Shown here: positions 26,950 through 35,410 of the stretch, one piece after another | Numbering within the stretch: the first letter of the stretch is position 1 | How the letters are laid out: the number at the start of each line of letters is the position of its first letter | Assembly: GCF_024494595.1 (NCBI RefSeq) | Contig: NZ_JANHDI010000002.1 | Span: forward strand, 62,001 to 126,000 | Direction: 5' to 3' | Length of the DNA stretch: 64,000 nt | DNA from: Halobellus rarus | GTDB taxonomy: Archaea > Halobacteriota > Halobacteria > Halobacteriales > Haloferacaceae | Translations under genes and position numbers: made by a program | Notes under the pieces: generated by a model | Seen by the model: only the letters and a program-made list of their open reading frames with translations | Told to the model about the DNA's origin: nothing | Database searches by the model: none

Positions 26950-28932
26950 ATGCCTGACGGAGATGGAGACGGAGAACTCGAGGCACGACTGGTAGAACAG
27001 GAGACCTTCGAGCCCCCAGAGGAATTCGTCGAACAGGCGAACGTCTCCGACGAGTCGATCTACGAGGAGTTCGAGGCGGACTGGCCGCGCTCGTGGACCC
27101 GCGCGGCCGACCTGCTCGACTGGGAGACCGAGTACAGCCAGGTGCTCGACGAGTCGAACGGACCGTTCTACGAGTGGTTCGCCGACGGAACGCTGAACGC
27201 CTCGTACAACTGCGTGGACCGACACGTCGAGAACGGCGACAAGAACCGCGTCGCGATCAAGTGGGAGGGCGAGCACGGCGAGACGCGGACCTACACGTAT
27301 CAGGATCTGTATCGCGAGGTCAACGAGTTCGCGGCGACCCTGCGTGATCTCGGCGTCGAGGAAGACGACGTCGTGACGCTCTATATGCCGATGGTCCCGG
27401 AACTGCCGATCGCGATGCTCGCCTGCGCCCGCATCGGTGCCCCGCACTCCGTCGTGTTCGCGGGGTTCTCAGCCGACGCGCTCGCGACGCGGATGAACTC
27501 CGCGGACTCCCGGTACCTGGTCACCTGCGACGGCTACTACCGCCGCGGCGATCCCCTCGACCACCTCGCGAAGGCGAACGAGGGGCTCGAGGGCGTCGAC
27601 CACGGCGTCGACGCGACGGTCGTCGTCGACCGCCTCGGTGACGACGGCTTCGGCCACGATCTGAAGGGTAACCAGCACGACTGGGACGATCTGCTGGACG
27701 ATCACCAGGGCGACCGCATCGATCCGGTCGAGCGGGACGCCGAGGATATGCTGTTCCTGATGTACACGTCGGGGACGACCGGCGAGCCGAAGGGCGTCAA
27801 GCACACGACCGGCGGCTACCTCGCGTACACGACGTGGACGTCTCACGCCGTCCTCGATCTGAAGCCCGAGGACACCTACTGGTGCTCGGCGGACATCGGC
27901 TGGATCACCGGCCACTCCTACATCGTCTACGGGCCGCTGTCGCTCGGGACGACGACGGTGATGTACGAGGGCACGCCCGACTATCCCGAGCGAGACCGCC
28001 TCTGGGAGATCGTCGAGAAGTACGCCGTCGACGTGTTCTACACGGCACCGACCGCTATTCGCGCCTTTATGAAGTGGGGGTCGGCGTACCCCAAGCGCCA
28101 CGACCTCTCCAGTCTCCGACTGCTGGGAACGGTGGGCGAGCCGATCAATCCCCGCGCGTGGAAGTGGTACTACAAACACATCGGCGACGAGGCGTGCCCG
28201 ATCGTCGACACGTGGTGGCAGACCGAAACGGGAGGAATGATGGTGACGACGCTGCCCGGCGTCGGCACGATGAAACCCGGCTCTGCGGGACCGCCGCTGC
28301 CGGGGATCGACGCCAAGGTCGTCGACACCGCCGGCGAGGAGGTCGAGGCCGGCCGCGCGGGCTATCTCACCGTCGAGAAGCCCTGGCCGGGGATGTTGCG
28401 GACGCTGTATCAGAACGACGAGCGGTTCGTCCAAGAGTACTGGCAGGAGTACTCCGATCCCGACGCCGACGAGTGGGTGTACTTCCCCGAGGACGGCGCG
28501 AAGATCGACGACGACGGCTACATCACCATTCTGGGCCGCGTCGACGACGTGCTCAACGTCTCCGGACACCGCCTGGGGACGATGGAGATCGAATCGGCCA
28601 TCGTCGGCGTCGAGGGCGTCGCCGAAGCGGCCGTCGTCGGCGGCGAGCACGAGGTGAAGGGCGAGGCGGTCTACGCGTACGTCATTCTGGAAGACGGCTA
28701 CGAGGGAACCGAGGAGATGCGCGAGGCGATCATCGAAGGCGTCGAGGACGGCATCGGACCGATCGCCCGCCCCGAACAGGTGATCTTCACGCCCGAACTC
28801 CCGAAGACCCGGTCTGGAAAGATCATGCGTCGGCTGCTCGAAGAGATCGCCAACGGCGAGGAACTCGGCGACACGACGACGCTGCGGAACCCCGACATCG
28901 TGACGGAGATCCAGGGGAAAGTGCAGCGCTAA
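26950..28932 (+). CDS. acs: Acetyl-CoA synthetase
   Basis: A 660-residue AMP-forming acyl-CoA ligase. It makes acetyl-CoA from acetate, ATP and CoA through acetyl-AMP. The N-terminal ACAS block includes WPRSWTRAADLLDWE; the P-loop YTSGTTGEPKGVKH lies near 274, WWQTETGG is the AMP motif near 424, GRVDDVLNVSGHRLGT marks the hinge, and the C-terminal SGKIMRRLL holds the catalytic lysine. Length and motif order match full AcsA. It starts leaderless from the 26.9-kb promoter and is divergent from nosLDFY. The stop is followed within five bases by the structured 3' repeat. Confidence 0.96.
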   Translation: MPDGDGDGELEARLVEQETFEPPEEFVEQANVSDESIYEEFEADWPRSWTRAADLLDWETEYSQVLDESNGPFYEWFADGTLNASYNCVDRHVENGDKNRVAIKWEGEHGETRTYTYQDLYREVNEFAATLRDLGVEEDDVVTLYMPMVPELPIAMLACARIGAPHSVVFAGFSADALATRMNSADSRYLVTCDGYYRRGDPLDHLAKANEGLEGVDHGVDATVVVDRLGDDGFGHDLKGNQHDWDDLLDDHQGDRIDPVERDAEDMLFLMYTSGTTGEPKGVKHTTGGYLAYTTWTSHAVLDLKPEDTYWCSADIGWITGHSYIVYGPLSLGTTTVMYEGTPDYPERDRLWEIVEKYAVDVFYTAPTAIRAFMKWGSAYPKRHDLSSLRLLGTVGEPINPRAWKWYYKHIGDEACPIVDTWWQTETGGMMVTTLPGVGTMKPGSAGPPLPGIDAKVVDTAGEEVEAGRAGYLTVEKPWPGMLRTLYQNDERFVQEYWQEYSDPDADEWVYFPEDGAKIDDDGYITILGRVDDVLNVSGHRLGTMEIESAIVGVEGVAEAAVVGGEHEVKGEAVYAYVILEDGYEGTEEMREAIIEGVEDGIGPIARPEQVIFTPELPKTRSGKIMRRLLEEIANGEELGDTTTLRNPDIVTEIQGKVQR

Positions 28933-28936
28933 ACAT

Positions 28937-29108
28937 CCACCTTTTTGTCGCGGTGGGTTTCCTCGCTCGCTCCGGGAGAACAAAGTTCTCCCGTGCTCCC
29001 GTTCGCCTTCGGCTCACGGGAACTCCGCTCGCTGCGGGAACCCACCGCGCAAAAACCTGGAGGGAAAAATGCCGCTCGCTCGGCCTTCGGCCTCGCTCGC
29101 GGTGGAAT
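28937..29108 (+). repeat. 3' gene-end structured repeat, copy 2 (behind acs)
   Basis: Begins five bases after the acs stop. An outer stem pairs CGCGGTGGGTT (28949-28959) with AACCCACCGCG (29039-29049). Inside it a second perfect stem pairs GGGAGAA (28974-28980) with TTCTCCC (28986-28992), and a CCCGT/ACGGG stem follows. After the outer stem comes a T-poor tail and a GGCC-TTC-GGCC hairpin. A 44-base stretch at 29031-29074 is identical in copy 3 (31151-31194, opposite strand). Confidence 0.72.
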
Positions 29109-29292
29109 ATGCTAGAAGCTGAGTGTGTGGCGATCGTTCGGGGTCATTGATTTCACGTCCGTCGTCGATGAATTAGCCGTCCGATAGACAATGCGGATTG
29201 ATCGGGTTCGGTGGTGCAAATTCCGCGATAGTTCTGTAATCGCCACACTTTCGTTCAGTGCTGTTATGATCCAACTCTGTGGTAACTTGCGT

Positions 29293-29721
29293 ATGGATCG
29301 GCGGGAATTCTGTATTGCAGCAGGTGGGACCCTCGTCGGAACATCAGGATGCCTAGAGGCCGGTTTCGAACAAGGGCTTCGTCTGGGTGGTGTCGTATTG
29401 GCCAACCAGCGAGCAAGCGAGATTGTAGTTCACCTTCGGATACAACAGGGGGACACAACTGTCGTCGATAGTGAGTATTCACTAGAACCATCCGACAGCT
29501 CTGGATCTGGTATCACTATAGACGACGCGTGGAGCGACCGTGTGGATCAATACACGATCACAGTAGATCTTGACGATGGAATGACAGATTCTTTTATTTT
29601 CACAGGCGATCACAGTCACGGAGACTGCACGGTGGCATACATCGGGATACGGCCCTCGACTTTCCACTTCTCCACTCACGAAGCTTCCGACGGGGCATTC
29701 TGTTCTACAACCAGTGATTGA
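29293..29721 (+). CDS. Putative Tat lipoprotein, orphan
   Basis: A 142-residue protein starting at MDRREFCIAA. The RRxFC near the N terminus followed by a short hydrophobic stretch and a lipobox (GTSGC) suggests Tat export and lipid anchoring, the usual route in haloarchaea. The mature part is beta-rich and acidic, with later cysteines in GDCTVAY and AFCSTT. No family recognised. It lies in the AT-richer islet at 29.1-31.1 kb, and its codon use is less GC-biased than its flanks, which suggests recent acquisition. A longer frame from 29191 adds non-signal-like sequence. Confidence 0.68.
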   Translation: MDRREFCIAAGGTLVGTSGCLEAGFEQGLRLGGVVLANQRASEIVVHLRIQQGDTTVVDSEYSLEPSDSSGSGITIDDAWSDRVDQYTITVDLDDGMTDSFIFTGDHSHGDCTVAYIGIRPSTFHFSTHEASDGAFCSTTSD

Positions 29722-29826
29722 TAGATACTCTATATTCAGCAGCTCGCTCCTGACAGATCCTGAGTAGATGACGAACCGATGTGATTCAGCGTTCGTCTGA
29801 TAATGAGTAATAGCGAACCGAAGATA

Positions 29827-30945
29827 TCACGTCTCCGTATTGCTGGACTCCTCAAAAATATCCTCGCTAAACAGCTGTTTGCTGGCTTTAGACGGCGATA
29901 TTTCTTGTCGATCCGCCCTGACAAAGCACGCGAGTTCACGCCATTGGGAGACCAAACCAATGGTACTGGCCCCATCTCCCTTGACTGATTCCCCAAGCAC
30001 CCAGTCCAAGTAGTGATCATATGCAGTTGTACTGATAGCCCGCATCCCTCTTAGCAGTGCGATGGCTCGAAGAACTTTCGACCCATTAGATAGGTATTGA
30101 TTCCAGTCGGACATCACCACGAGTCGCTCTTGACCCTCACTCGCTGAAACATCGTGGTATAAAACCGCGTCTAATGCCGCGTCTCGGAAACTAACACCGA
30201 AGAGGATCGTTACGGAAAGGACGATACCTGCCCACTCGGGAGGAGTAAGCCACAGAGGAGGTGACAGGTTCTCCGGTAAGAACGGGAACAAGCTAATTAT
30301 AGCTAGAAGTAGAGCGATGTTTGCTTCTCCATCGGATAGAAGCTGACCCGCATTATTATGAGCTGCCCGGACTTCGTTGGCAAGTCTTTCAGGCGATTTG
30401 TTCACATCAACTGTACCTTTCCGCACGTATGAGGCACCTCGTTGCACGAAATCTTCCCTAACTTCTCTCGTGAAATCCGCACCTGGAAACCACGAAAATA
30501 CCTTTTTGAATAACTGTCGTGGCGAAGGAAGCGTACCGACTGCTTCAATTCTGCTGACAAATGTAGACACACTGGACAATAGTCCAGAGAGCAATAATAT
30601 CCCAAAATCTGTGATACCCTTTGTTTGTGATTTCTGGCCCTCAGAGAGTCCAAGGACCAGTAAGAATGACAGAAGGACAGCTACGAAGACTAAAATGGTG
30701 ATCGCCAGTCTCAACCCTACCAGAGAAGAAAGTCCGATCAAGACTATACCTACGAACAAAGCGGTTCCCGCTTCAATAAATAGTAGAAGCGCACCATACC
30801 CGACAAGTAGAATGAGTGCTGATTGGGGACCGAGGAAATAGGCAAAGATAGCTACAAAGCTAGCGGAAACTATGGCAAATTTCCAATTCACGATTAATAG
30901 AAATAATAGAACTATCGTGGCCGATGAAAGTAGAAGTGTATTCAT
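29827..30945 (-). CDS. Multi-pass membrane protein, orphan
   Basis: A 372-residue protein with five or six hydrophobic helices in residues 1-145 (LLLSSATIVLLFLLIVNW, FVAIFAYFLGPQSALILLVGY and others), a soluble stretch from about 155-215, two more hydrophobic segments near 210-260, and a soluble C-terminal region that ends in Ser/Glu. No motif recognised. Bases and codons are clearly AT-richer than the chromosome. It shares the islet with the lipoprotein gene, convergently. Possibly a phage- or plasmid-derived gene or a membrane effector; nothing in the sequence decides. Confidence 0.7.
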   Translation of the reverse strand: MNTLLLSSATIVLLFLLIVNWKFAIVSASFVAIFAYFLGPQSALILLVGYGALLLFIEAGTALFVGIVLIGLSSLVGLRLAITILVFVAVLLSFLLVLGLSEGQKSQTKGITDFGILLLSGLLSSVSTFVSRIEAVGTLPSPRQLFKKVFSWFPGADFTREVREDFVQRGASYVRKGTVDVNKSPERLANEVRAAHNNAGQLLSDGEANIALLLAIISLFPFLPENLSPPLWLTPPEWAGIVLSVTILFGVSFRDAALDAVLYHDVSASEGQERLVVMSDWNQYLSNGSKVLRAIALLRGMRAISTTAYDHYLDWVLGESVKGDGASTIGLVSQWRELACFVRADRQEISPSKASKQLFSEDIFEESSNTET

Positions 30946-31083
30946 ATAGCCACATAATTTAACAGTTACAAGTAGTTTTCGTGGAGAATAGAGTAGCTGA
31001 GAAAGATGGTGTCATAGAACAGTTGTCATCCCATTTTTAGTTCACAAAATCCCCCGTGTAGCCGATTGATCACCTGTCTTGAG

Positions 31084-31238
31084 TATCCGCGAGCGAACGC
31101 AGTGAGCGAGCGGTTCACCGCCGACGAGCGGCCGCAGGCCGCGATGTCGGCGGCATTTTTCCCTCCAGGTTTTTGCGCGGTGGGTTCCCGCAGCGAGCGC
31201 AGCGAGCGAGGAAACCCACCGCGACAAAAAGGTGGGTC
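31084..31238 (-). repeat. 3' gene-end structured repeat, copy 3 (behind the GNAT gene)
   Basis: On the minus strand it begins one or two bases after the GNAT stop. The same outer stem as copy 2 is present (31213-31223 with 31176-31186), but the internal GGGAGAA/TTCTCCC insert of copy 2 is missing, leaving a compact loop of CGCTCGCTGCGCTCGCTG type. A 44-base block (31151-31194) is identical to copy 2. Downstream on that strand come further GC-rich inverted sequences to about 31084. Orientation is opposite to copy 2, so the two bracket the islet. Confidence 0.72.
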
Positions 31239-31997
31239 TTAGAGATAGGCGGCGTCCCAGCGGACGGGCTTGCGCCGGTTGCCACAAGCGTTGCACTCCA
31301 GTCGTTCCATCGTGTCGATCGCGACGTCGAAGCTCTCGTCGGCACCGCACATCCATCCGTAGCGTTTCGTCTGTTCCTCGTCGAGGTAGACCGCGAAGAA
31401 CGGCGAGTCGGAGCCCCGCATCGACTCGTCGTAGGCGACGTAGACCGTCGTCTCGTCGTCAGTCTGCCGGCGGGCGAGCCCGGAGTCGGTCTCCTCCTCA
31501 CCGTCGAGGAACGTGGTGAACACCCGTTCGGAGAACGCCTGTCCGCGGATTTCGACGGTCCGTTCACCGACCTCGCTGAAGCCCTGCTCGTCGTAGAAGG
31601 CGACTCCCTCTTCGTTCTCGGTGAGGACGCGCCCCTCCAGTCGGTCGACGCCCGCCGCGACGAGTTCCTGTCTGAGCCGCGCGAGGAGCTGCGATCCGAT
31701 ACCGCCGCCGCGGTGTTCGGGTACGACGTGGAGCCAATCGAGGTAGCCGACCGTCTCCCGCCCGTCCGATATCTCGCTCTGGGCGAACCCCACGACGGAC
31801 CCGTCCTCGACCGCGAGCACGAAGACCTCCTGCTCGTCCCCGAGCGCCTTCGTCAGCCAGTCAGTGCTGTACCACTTTTCTACGGCCGCGGCGATCGTCT
31901 CCTCATCGATGGCGTGACCGTACGAGGCGCGTAGTGACTCGGTCGCGACCCGTCGGATCTCGTCGACGTCTTCGGTCGTTGCGTCACGGACGTCCAT
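31239..31997 (-). CDS. GNAT acetyltransferase with C-terminal zinc-ribbon-like domain
   Basis: A 252-residue protein with two parts. Residues 1-150 are a GNAT fold: the acetyl-CoA loop VPEHRGGGIGSQLL, the preceding YLDWLHV strand and the FYDEQGFSEVGERTVEI end. The C-terminal 80 residues (YVAYDESMRGSDSPFFAVYLDEE, WMCGADESF, LECNACGNRRKP) form a separate domain with three cysteines that may bind zinc with another ligand; I recall this fusion as DUF5816 in haloarchaea. I start at MDVRDATTED; an open frame adds 14 unsupported residues. Substrate unknown. Upstream is a 146-base gap with the DSPY-repeat gene divergent. Confidence 0.85.
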   Translation of the reverse strand: MDVRDATTEDVDEIRRVATESLRASYGHAIDEETIAAAVEKWYSTDWLTKALGDEQEVFVLAVEDGSVVGFAQSEISDGRETVGYLDWLHVVPEHRGGGIGSQLLARLRQELVAAGVDRLEGRVLTENEEGVAFYDEQGFSEVGERTVEIRGQAFSERVFTTFLDGEEETDSGLARRQTDDETTVYVAYDESMRGSDSPFFAVYLDEEQTKRYGWMCGADESFDVAIDTMERLECNACGNRRKPVRWDAAYL

Positions 31998-32143
31998 ACA
32001 CCCCGTTCGTCGTCCCACTACTTGACGTTCGGGGGCCACATATACAGGTTACCGATAAAGACTGATCACGAGCCGCCGGATTTGTTATCGAACCGTCACG
32101 GTTACGGCCGATCTATAAGTGGGTTCCGAATAATCCATCTCCT

Positions 32144-32548
32144 ATGGGTGCACGCGAGAGCAGCGAGACGGAGACACTGGAGTCCGAGAGGCGGGACGGG
32201 CGGGTCAATTTCACGGTGAACATCGAAGACGGCGAGACTGTGATCGCGATGCGCGGCGACCGCGACACCGCCGTGATAGTTCGCTCGGCGTCCGGCGAAC
32301 GGATCTATCTGCCGCCCGAGGATTTCCGGCGGGAGGCCGAACGGTCGACAGACAGCCCGTATCAGGGAGCACACGACGACAGTCCGTACCGCGGGACGCA
32401 GCGCGACAGTCCGTACCAGGGCATCGAGAGCGACAGCCCGTATCAGGCGGCCAGACAGAGTCTGCCGAGCGAGGGGCTCGTCCCGACGGCCGACGGCTAC
32501 CGGATCCGCCACCCGGAACCGGTGACCGACGTTCGCGTTCTGCGATGA
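32144..32548 (+). CDS. Haloarchaeal protein with four DSPYxG nonapeptide repeats
   Basis: A 134-residue soluble, acidic protein. Residues 20-65 form a small beta-rich part (VNFTVNIEDGETVIAMRGD, ERIYLPPEDF). Residues 70-105 are four tandem 9-residue repeats starting DSPYQGAHD, DSPYRGTQR, DSPYQGIES and DSPYQAARQ, encoded by 27-bp units with silent differences (32351-32458). A conserved ending GYRIRHPEPVTDVRVLR follows. I recall a haloarchaeal DUF (DUF7510-like) with this ending. Tyr/Pro-rich repeats suggest a flexible interaction region. Function unknown. Confidence 0.78.
   Translation: MGARESSETETLESERRDGRVNFTVNIEDGETVIAMRGDRDTAVIVRSASGERIYLPPEDFRREAERSTDSPYQGAHDDSPYRGTQRDSPYQGIESDSPYQAARQSLPSEGLVPTADGYRIRHPEPVTDVRVLR
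32351..32458 (+). repeat. Four tandem 27-bp units in coding sequence
   Basis: Units begin with GACAGYCCGTAYC and keep the DSPY codons while the last five codons of each vary. The number of units may differ between strains. Confidence 0.75.
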
Positions 32549-32623
32549 GGCGGGCGGACTCGACGCGTCCGTACCGACCTGCTCGCAGTCGACCCACTCG
32601 GACCGCACGGCGGTATCGACTGC

Positions 32624-33667
32624 TCACGCGATCCGTTCGTAGAACGCGACCGTCTCGTCGACCACTTCGTCCCACGTGATGGGTTCGTACTCCGGCGGTT
32701 CCTCGAGCGCGAGGCCGCGTTCGATCCCCTCGGCGATCGACGTCGAGTCCGGCGTCACCTCGACGACGCAGTCCTCCGAGAGGACCTCGTTGACGCCGCT
32801 TTTCGTCGCGACGACGCGCGTCCCCGCCGAGAGCGCCTCGGTGATCGTGATCCCGAACGGCTCGGCGAGCGACGGCGAGACGAACAGATCCGCCGACGCG
32901 TAGTAGTCACCGAGCTCCTCCTCGGGGACGTAGCCGACCCACTCGATTCGGTCGTCGACGTCGAGCAGTTCCGCGAACCGCTTCAGTTGGTCGGTGAGGT
33001 GGCCCGACCCGCCCATCACGAGCGTCACGTCGTCGCGCCGGAGCTTCTCCATCGCGTAGACGAGGTGGGCGATCCCCTTCTGATCGGTGTGGCGGCCGAC
33101 GAAGAACAGCATCTCGCCGTCGATCTCGAGCTCTGATTTGTAGTCTCGACCAGTCGTTTCGCACTCGGAGAAGCCGTTGTAAATGACCTCGCAATCGCCG
33201 CCGTACTGTTCCTTGACGTCGGCCGCGGTGAGTTCGCTGACCGCGATGAGGTGGTCGGCGCGTTCGGCGAGCCGCCGTTCGGTCTCGACTTCACGCTTCG
33301 GTGGGTCGAGGTTCCGATCGGTCGACAGCGAGTGGAACGTGGTCACCCACTCGACGTCCGTGCTCGACTTCGCGCGGGACCCGGGTCCGTACCCGAACCA
33401 GTCGTGCGTGTGGATGATATCGGCCTCCTCGGCGCGCTCGGCGAACGTCGAACTCATCCGGCCGACGCGGGTGATGATGTCGCCGTCGCCCGTCGGGACG
33501 CCGACGATTCCATCCCGGTCGTCGGGTGCGTACTCCGACGGGAGCACGAGCTCGACGTCGAGGCCCCGCTCTCGCATCCCGTCGAACAGTTCCCCGACGT
33601 GGGTATCGAGCCCGCCGCTCACGTTCGGCGGGAACCCCCATCCGAGCATCAGGACTTTCGGCGACAT
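32624..33667 (-). CDS. Glycosyltransferase family 4
   Basis: A 347-residue GT-B fold transferase starting at MSPKVLMLGW. The N-terminal PPNVSGGLDTHVGELF is the acceptor-side glycine loop; the C-terminal domain has LFFVGRHTDQKGI and the E-x7-E motif EPFGITITE typical of GT4. It resembles glycogen/starch-type or lipopolysaccharide GT4 enzymes, and HDWFGYGPG plus FHSLSTDR recall glycogen-synthase-like members. Donor and acceptor cannot be assigned. It is divergent from the riboflavin-pathway reductase, 112 bases apart. Confidence 0.9.
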   Translation of the reverse strand: MSPKVLMLGWGFPPNVSGGLDTHVGELFDGMRERGLDVELVLPSEYAPDDRDGIVGVPTGDGDIITRVGRMSSTFAERAEEADIIHTHDWFGYGPGSRAKSSTDVEWVTTFHSLSTDRNLDPPKREVETERRLAERADHLIAVSELTAADVKEQYGGDCEVIYNGFSECETTGRDYKSELEIDGEMLFFVGRHTDQKGIAHLVYAMEKLRRDDVTLVMGGSGHLTDQLKRFAELLDVDDRIEWVGYVPEEELGDYYASADLFVSPSLAEPFGITITEALSAGTRVVATKSGVNEVLSEDCVVEVTPDSTSIAEGIERGLALEEPPEYEPITWDEVVDETVAFYERIA

Positions 33668-33779
33668 CTTATGACGATAGTTCACCCTCTCGCACATAAG
33701 TTCTATCCGTATTTTCGTCACAGTTTCCCCCGACAGCCGCACCGAAATTCGCTTCCCGGACCCACCCGAACACCGAGAT

Positions 33780-34451
33780 ATGCACGTCGTCGTCAACGCC
33801 GCCGCGAGCGCGGACGGGAAGCTGTCGACGCGCCGGCGCGAACAGGTGACAATCAGCGGTCCCGACGACTTCGCTCGGGTTGATCGGCTCCGCGCGGCGA
33901 GCGACGCCGTCCTCGTCGGCGTCGGGACGGTGCTCGCCGACGACCCGCACCTCACGCTCGACGATCCCACCCGCGAGGGCGAGACGCGCGGCGATGCGGG
34001 AAACCCCGCCCGCGTCGTCGTCGATTCCAGCGGCCGCACGCCGCTCGACGCGCGAGTCCTCGACGACGCGGCGACGACCTACGTCGTGGTCGCCGGAGAA
34101 GCGACGGCGGATCGACGGGCGGCACTCGCCGACGCGGGGGCCGAGGTGTTCGTCGCCGGCGACGAGCGGGTTGCGCTTCCCGAAGCGCTTTCGAAGCTCG
34201 GTGAGCGAGGCGTCGGGGAGCTGATGGTCGAGGGCGGCGGGGAGATCATCTACTCGCTGTTCGAGGCGGAGCTCGTCGACGAACTCTCGCTGTACGTGGG
34301 ATCGCTCGTCATCGGCGGCCGGGAGGCACCGACCCCTGCCGACGGACCGGGGTTCGTCGAGTCGTTCCCGCAGTTGTCGCTGCGAGACGTGACACGCGTC
34401 GACGACGGCGTGCTCCTCCAGTACGACGTCGTGGGACGGTCCGAGCGGTAA
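33780..34451 (+). CDS. 2,5-diamino-6-ribosylamino-pyrimidinone 5'-phosphate reductase
   Basis: A 223-residue RibD-C/DHFR-fold reductase. In archaea and fungi it reduces the ribose of the GTP-derived pyrimidine before deamination in riboflavin biosynthesis, in contrast to the bacterial order. Visible features are NAAASADGKLSTR at the N terminus, AVLVGVGTVLADDPHLT and the C-terminal LMVEGGGEIIYSLFE. No deaminase domain is fused, which fits the archaeal enzyme (often called ArfC or RIB7). Length is normal. The ATG at 33780 directly precedes the conserved MHVVVNAAAS. Confidence 0.93.
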   Translation: MHVVVNAAASADGKLSTRRREQVTISGPDDFARVDRLRAASDAVLVGVGTVLADDPHLTLDDPTREGETRGDAGNPARVVVDSSGRTPLDARVLDDAATTYVVVAGEATADRRAALADAGAEVFVAGDERVALPEALSKLGERGVGELMVEGGGEIIYSLFEAELVDELSLYVGSLVIGGREAPTPADGPGFVESFPQLSLRDVTRVDDGVLLQYDVVGRSER

Positions 34452-34627
34452 TAATCACGGGCTAGAAGCTCGATGGGTTCTGTTAATCGTGGTTCGAATA
34501 CGATTTCGCACCCCACGACGCCGGTCGATCTGACGAGTAACCGGTCACAAACGCCGCCAGAGCCGGTCGTGCGACGGCCGTTCCAACCCTCGAAATAGGT
34601 AAGAGGCTCCCGCCAATAGGTGTGTGT

Positions 34628-34966
34628 ATGAGTACACCCGAAGCGACCGGCGCCCCCATCCACGTCGAGAGCGCAGCGCACCTCGAAGAACTCCTCGGCG
34701 AACACGACGTCGTCCTCGTCGACTACTACGCGGACTGGTGCGGTCCGTGTAAGATGCTCGAGCCGACCGTCGAGGAGATCGCGGCGGAAACCGACGCGGC
34801 CGTCCTGAAGGTAGATATCGACGAACACCAGGACATCGCCCGCGACGCCGGCGTCCGCTCGGTCCCGACCTTGGAGTTCTACAAGGGCGGCGAGGCCGCC
34901 GAACGCGTCGTCGGCGTCCAGGACAAGAGCGACCTCCTCGGAATCATCGAACAGCTCTCGAACTGA
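34628..34966 (+). CDS. trxA: Thioredoxin
   Basis: A 112-residue thioredoxin with active site DWCGPCKM, the cis-Pro loop VRSVPTLEFYKGG and the DIDEHQDIARDAGV segment. It reduces disulfides in cytoplasmic proteins. The ATG at 34628 (MSTPEATGAP) is preferred; a frame opens two codons earlier. A promoter-like AT stretch (CGAAATAGG) lies about 30 bases ahead. Haloarchaea carry several paralogues, so the number cannot be assigned. Monocistronic. Confidence 0.94.
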   Translation: MSTPEATGAPIHVESAAHLEELLGEHDVVLVDYYADWCGPCKMLEPTVEEIAAETDAAVLKVDIDEHQDIARDAGVRSVPTLEFYKGGEAAERVVGVQDKSDLLGIIEQLSN

Positions 34967-35024
34967 GTTTTCGACTCGCCCGCGACAGCTGTAAGAGGCG
35001 TTCAGTCGCGACTGAGGTCCCGAA

Positions 35025-35213
35025 CTACGTGTTCCGTTCGTTCGGAAGCTGCGCGACCTCGATGTCGTGTCCGGTCGACGTACGGTGTTCGTCGAGTCGT
35101 TTCTCGGCTTCGGAGGCGCGTTGGGAGACGGACTCCGTCGGGCAGTCGTGACAGACGACGTGATAGAGGTACTCTCCGTCCGCGTCCGAGTCTGCATCGA
35201 AGACCTGCGACAT
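35025..35213 (-). CDS. Small protein with CxxC / H zinc-finger-like pattern
   Basis: A 62-residue protein starting at MSQVFDADSD; an ATG five codons upstream is the alternative. The pattern VVCHDCPTESVS followed about 25 residues later by DEHRTSTGHDIE resembles a C2H2-type zinc knuckle (two cysteines and two histidines). Haloarchaea have many such short proteins, some linked to gene control. Function unknown. It lies convergent to trxA and 200 bases from SBDS. Confidence 0.7.
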   Translation of the reverse strand: MSQVFDADSDADGEYLYHVVCHDCPTESVSQRASEAEKRLDEHRTSTGHDIEVAQLPNERNT

Positions 35214-35410
35214 ACTAAGACGGTCCATCTTCTACCGGTATAGTTAATCGTGAATTAGCACTCCCACGCGGGACGTAAGCACTCGTTAATCCTGTGTTGC
35301 TCCACGTTCTGACCGGGATATTCGACGGTCGTTGCTTCCCGCCGGTCGGCGTGCACGCTGGGGGGCCGCGTCGGGGAGGGCTTTTTACCGCGGAGGAAGA
35401 AAGAGACGGT

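Noticed and set aside
32351-32458. Short regular repeats considered as a CRISPR array
   Set aside because: They are contiguous 27-bp coding units with no spacers; no CRISPR array or cas gene is visible anywhere in the window.
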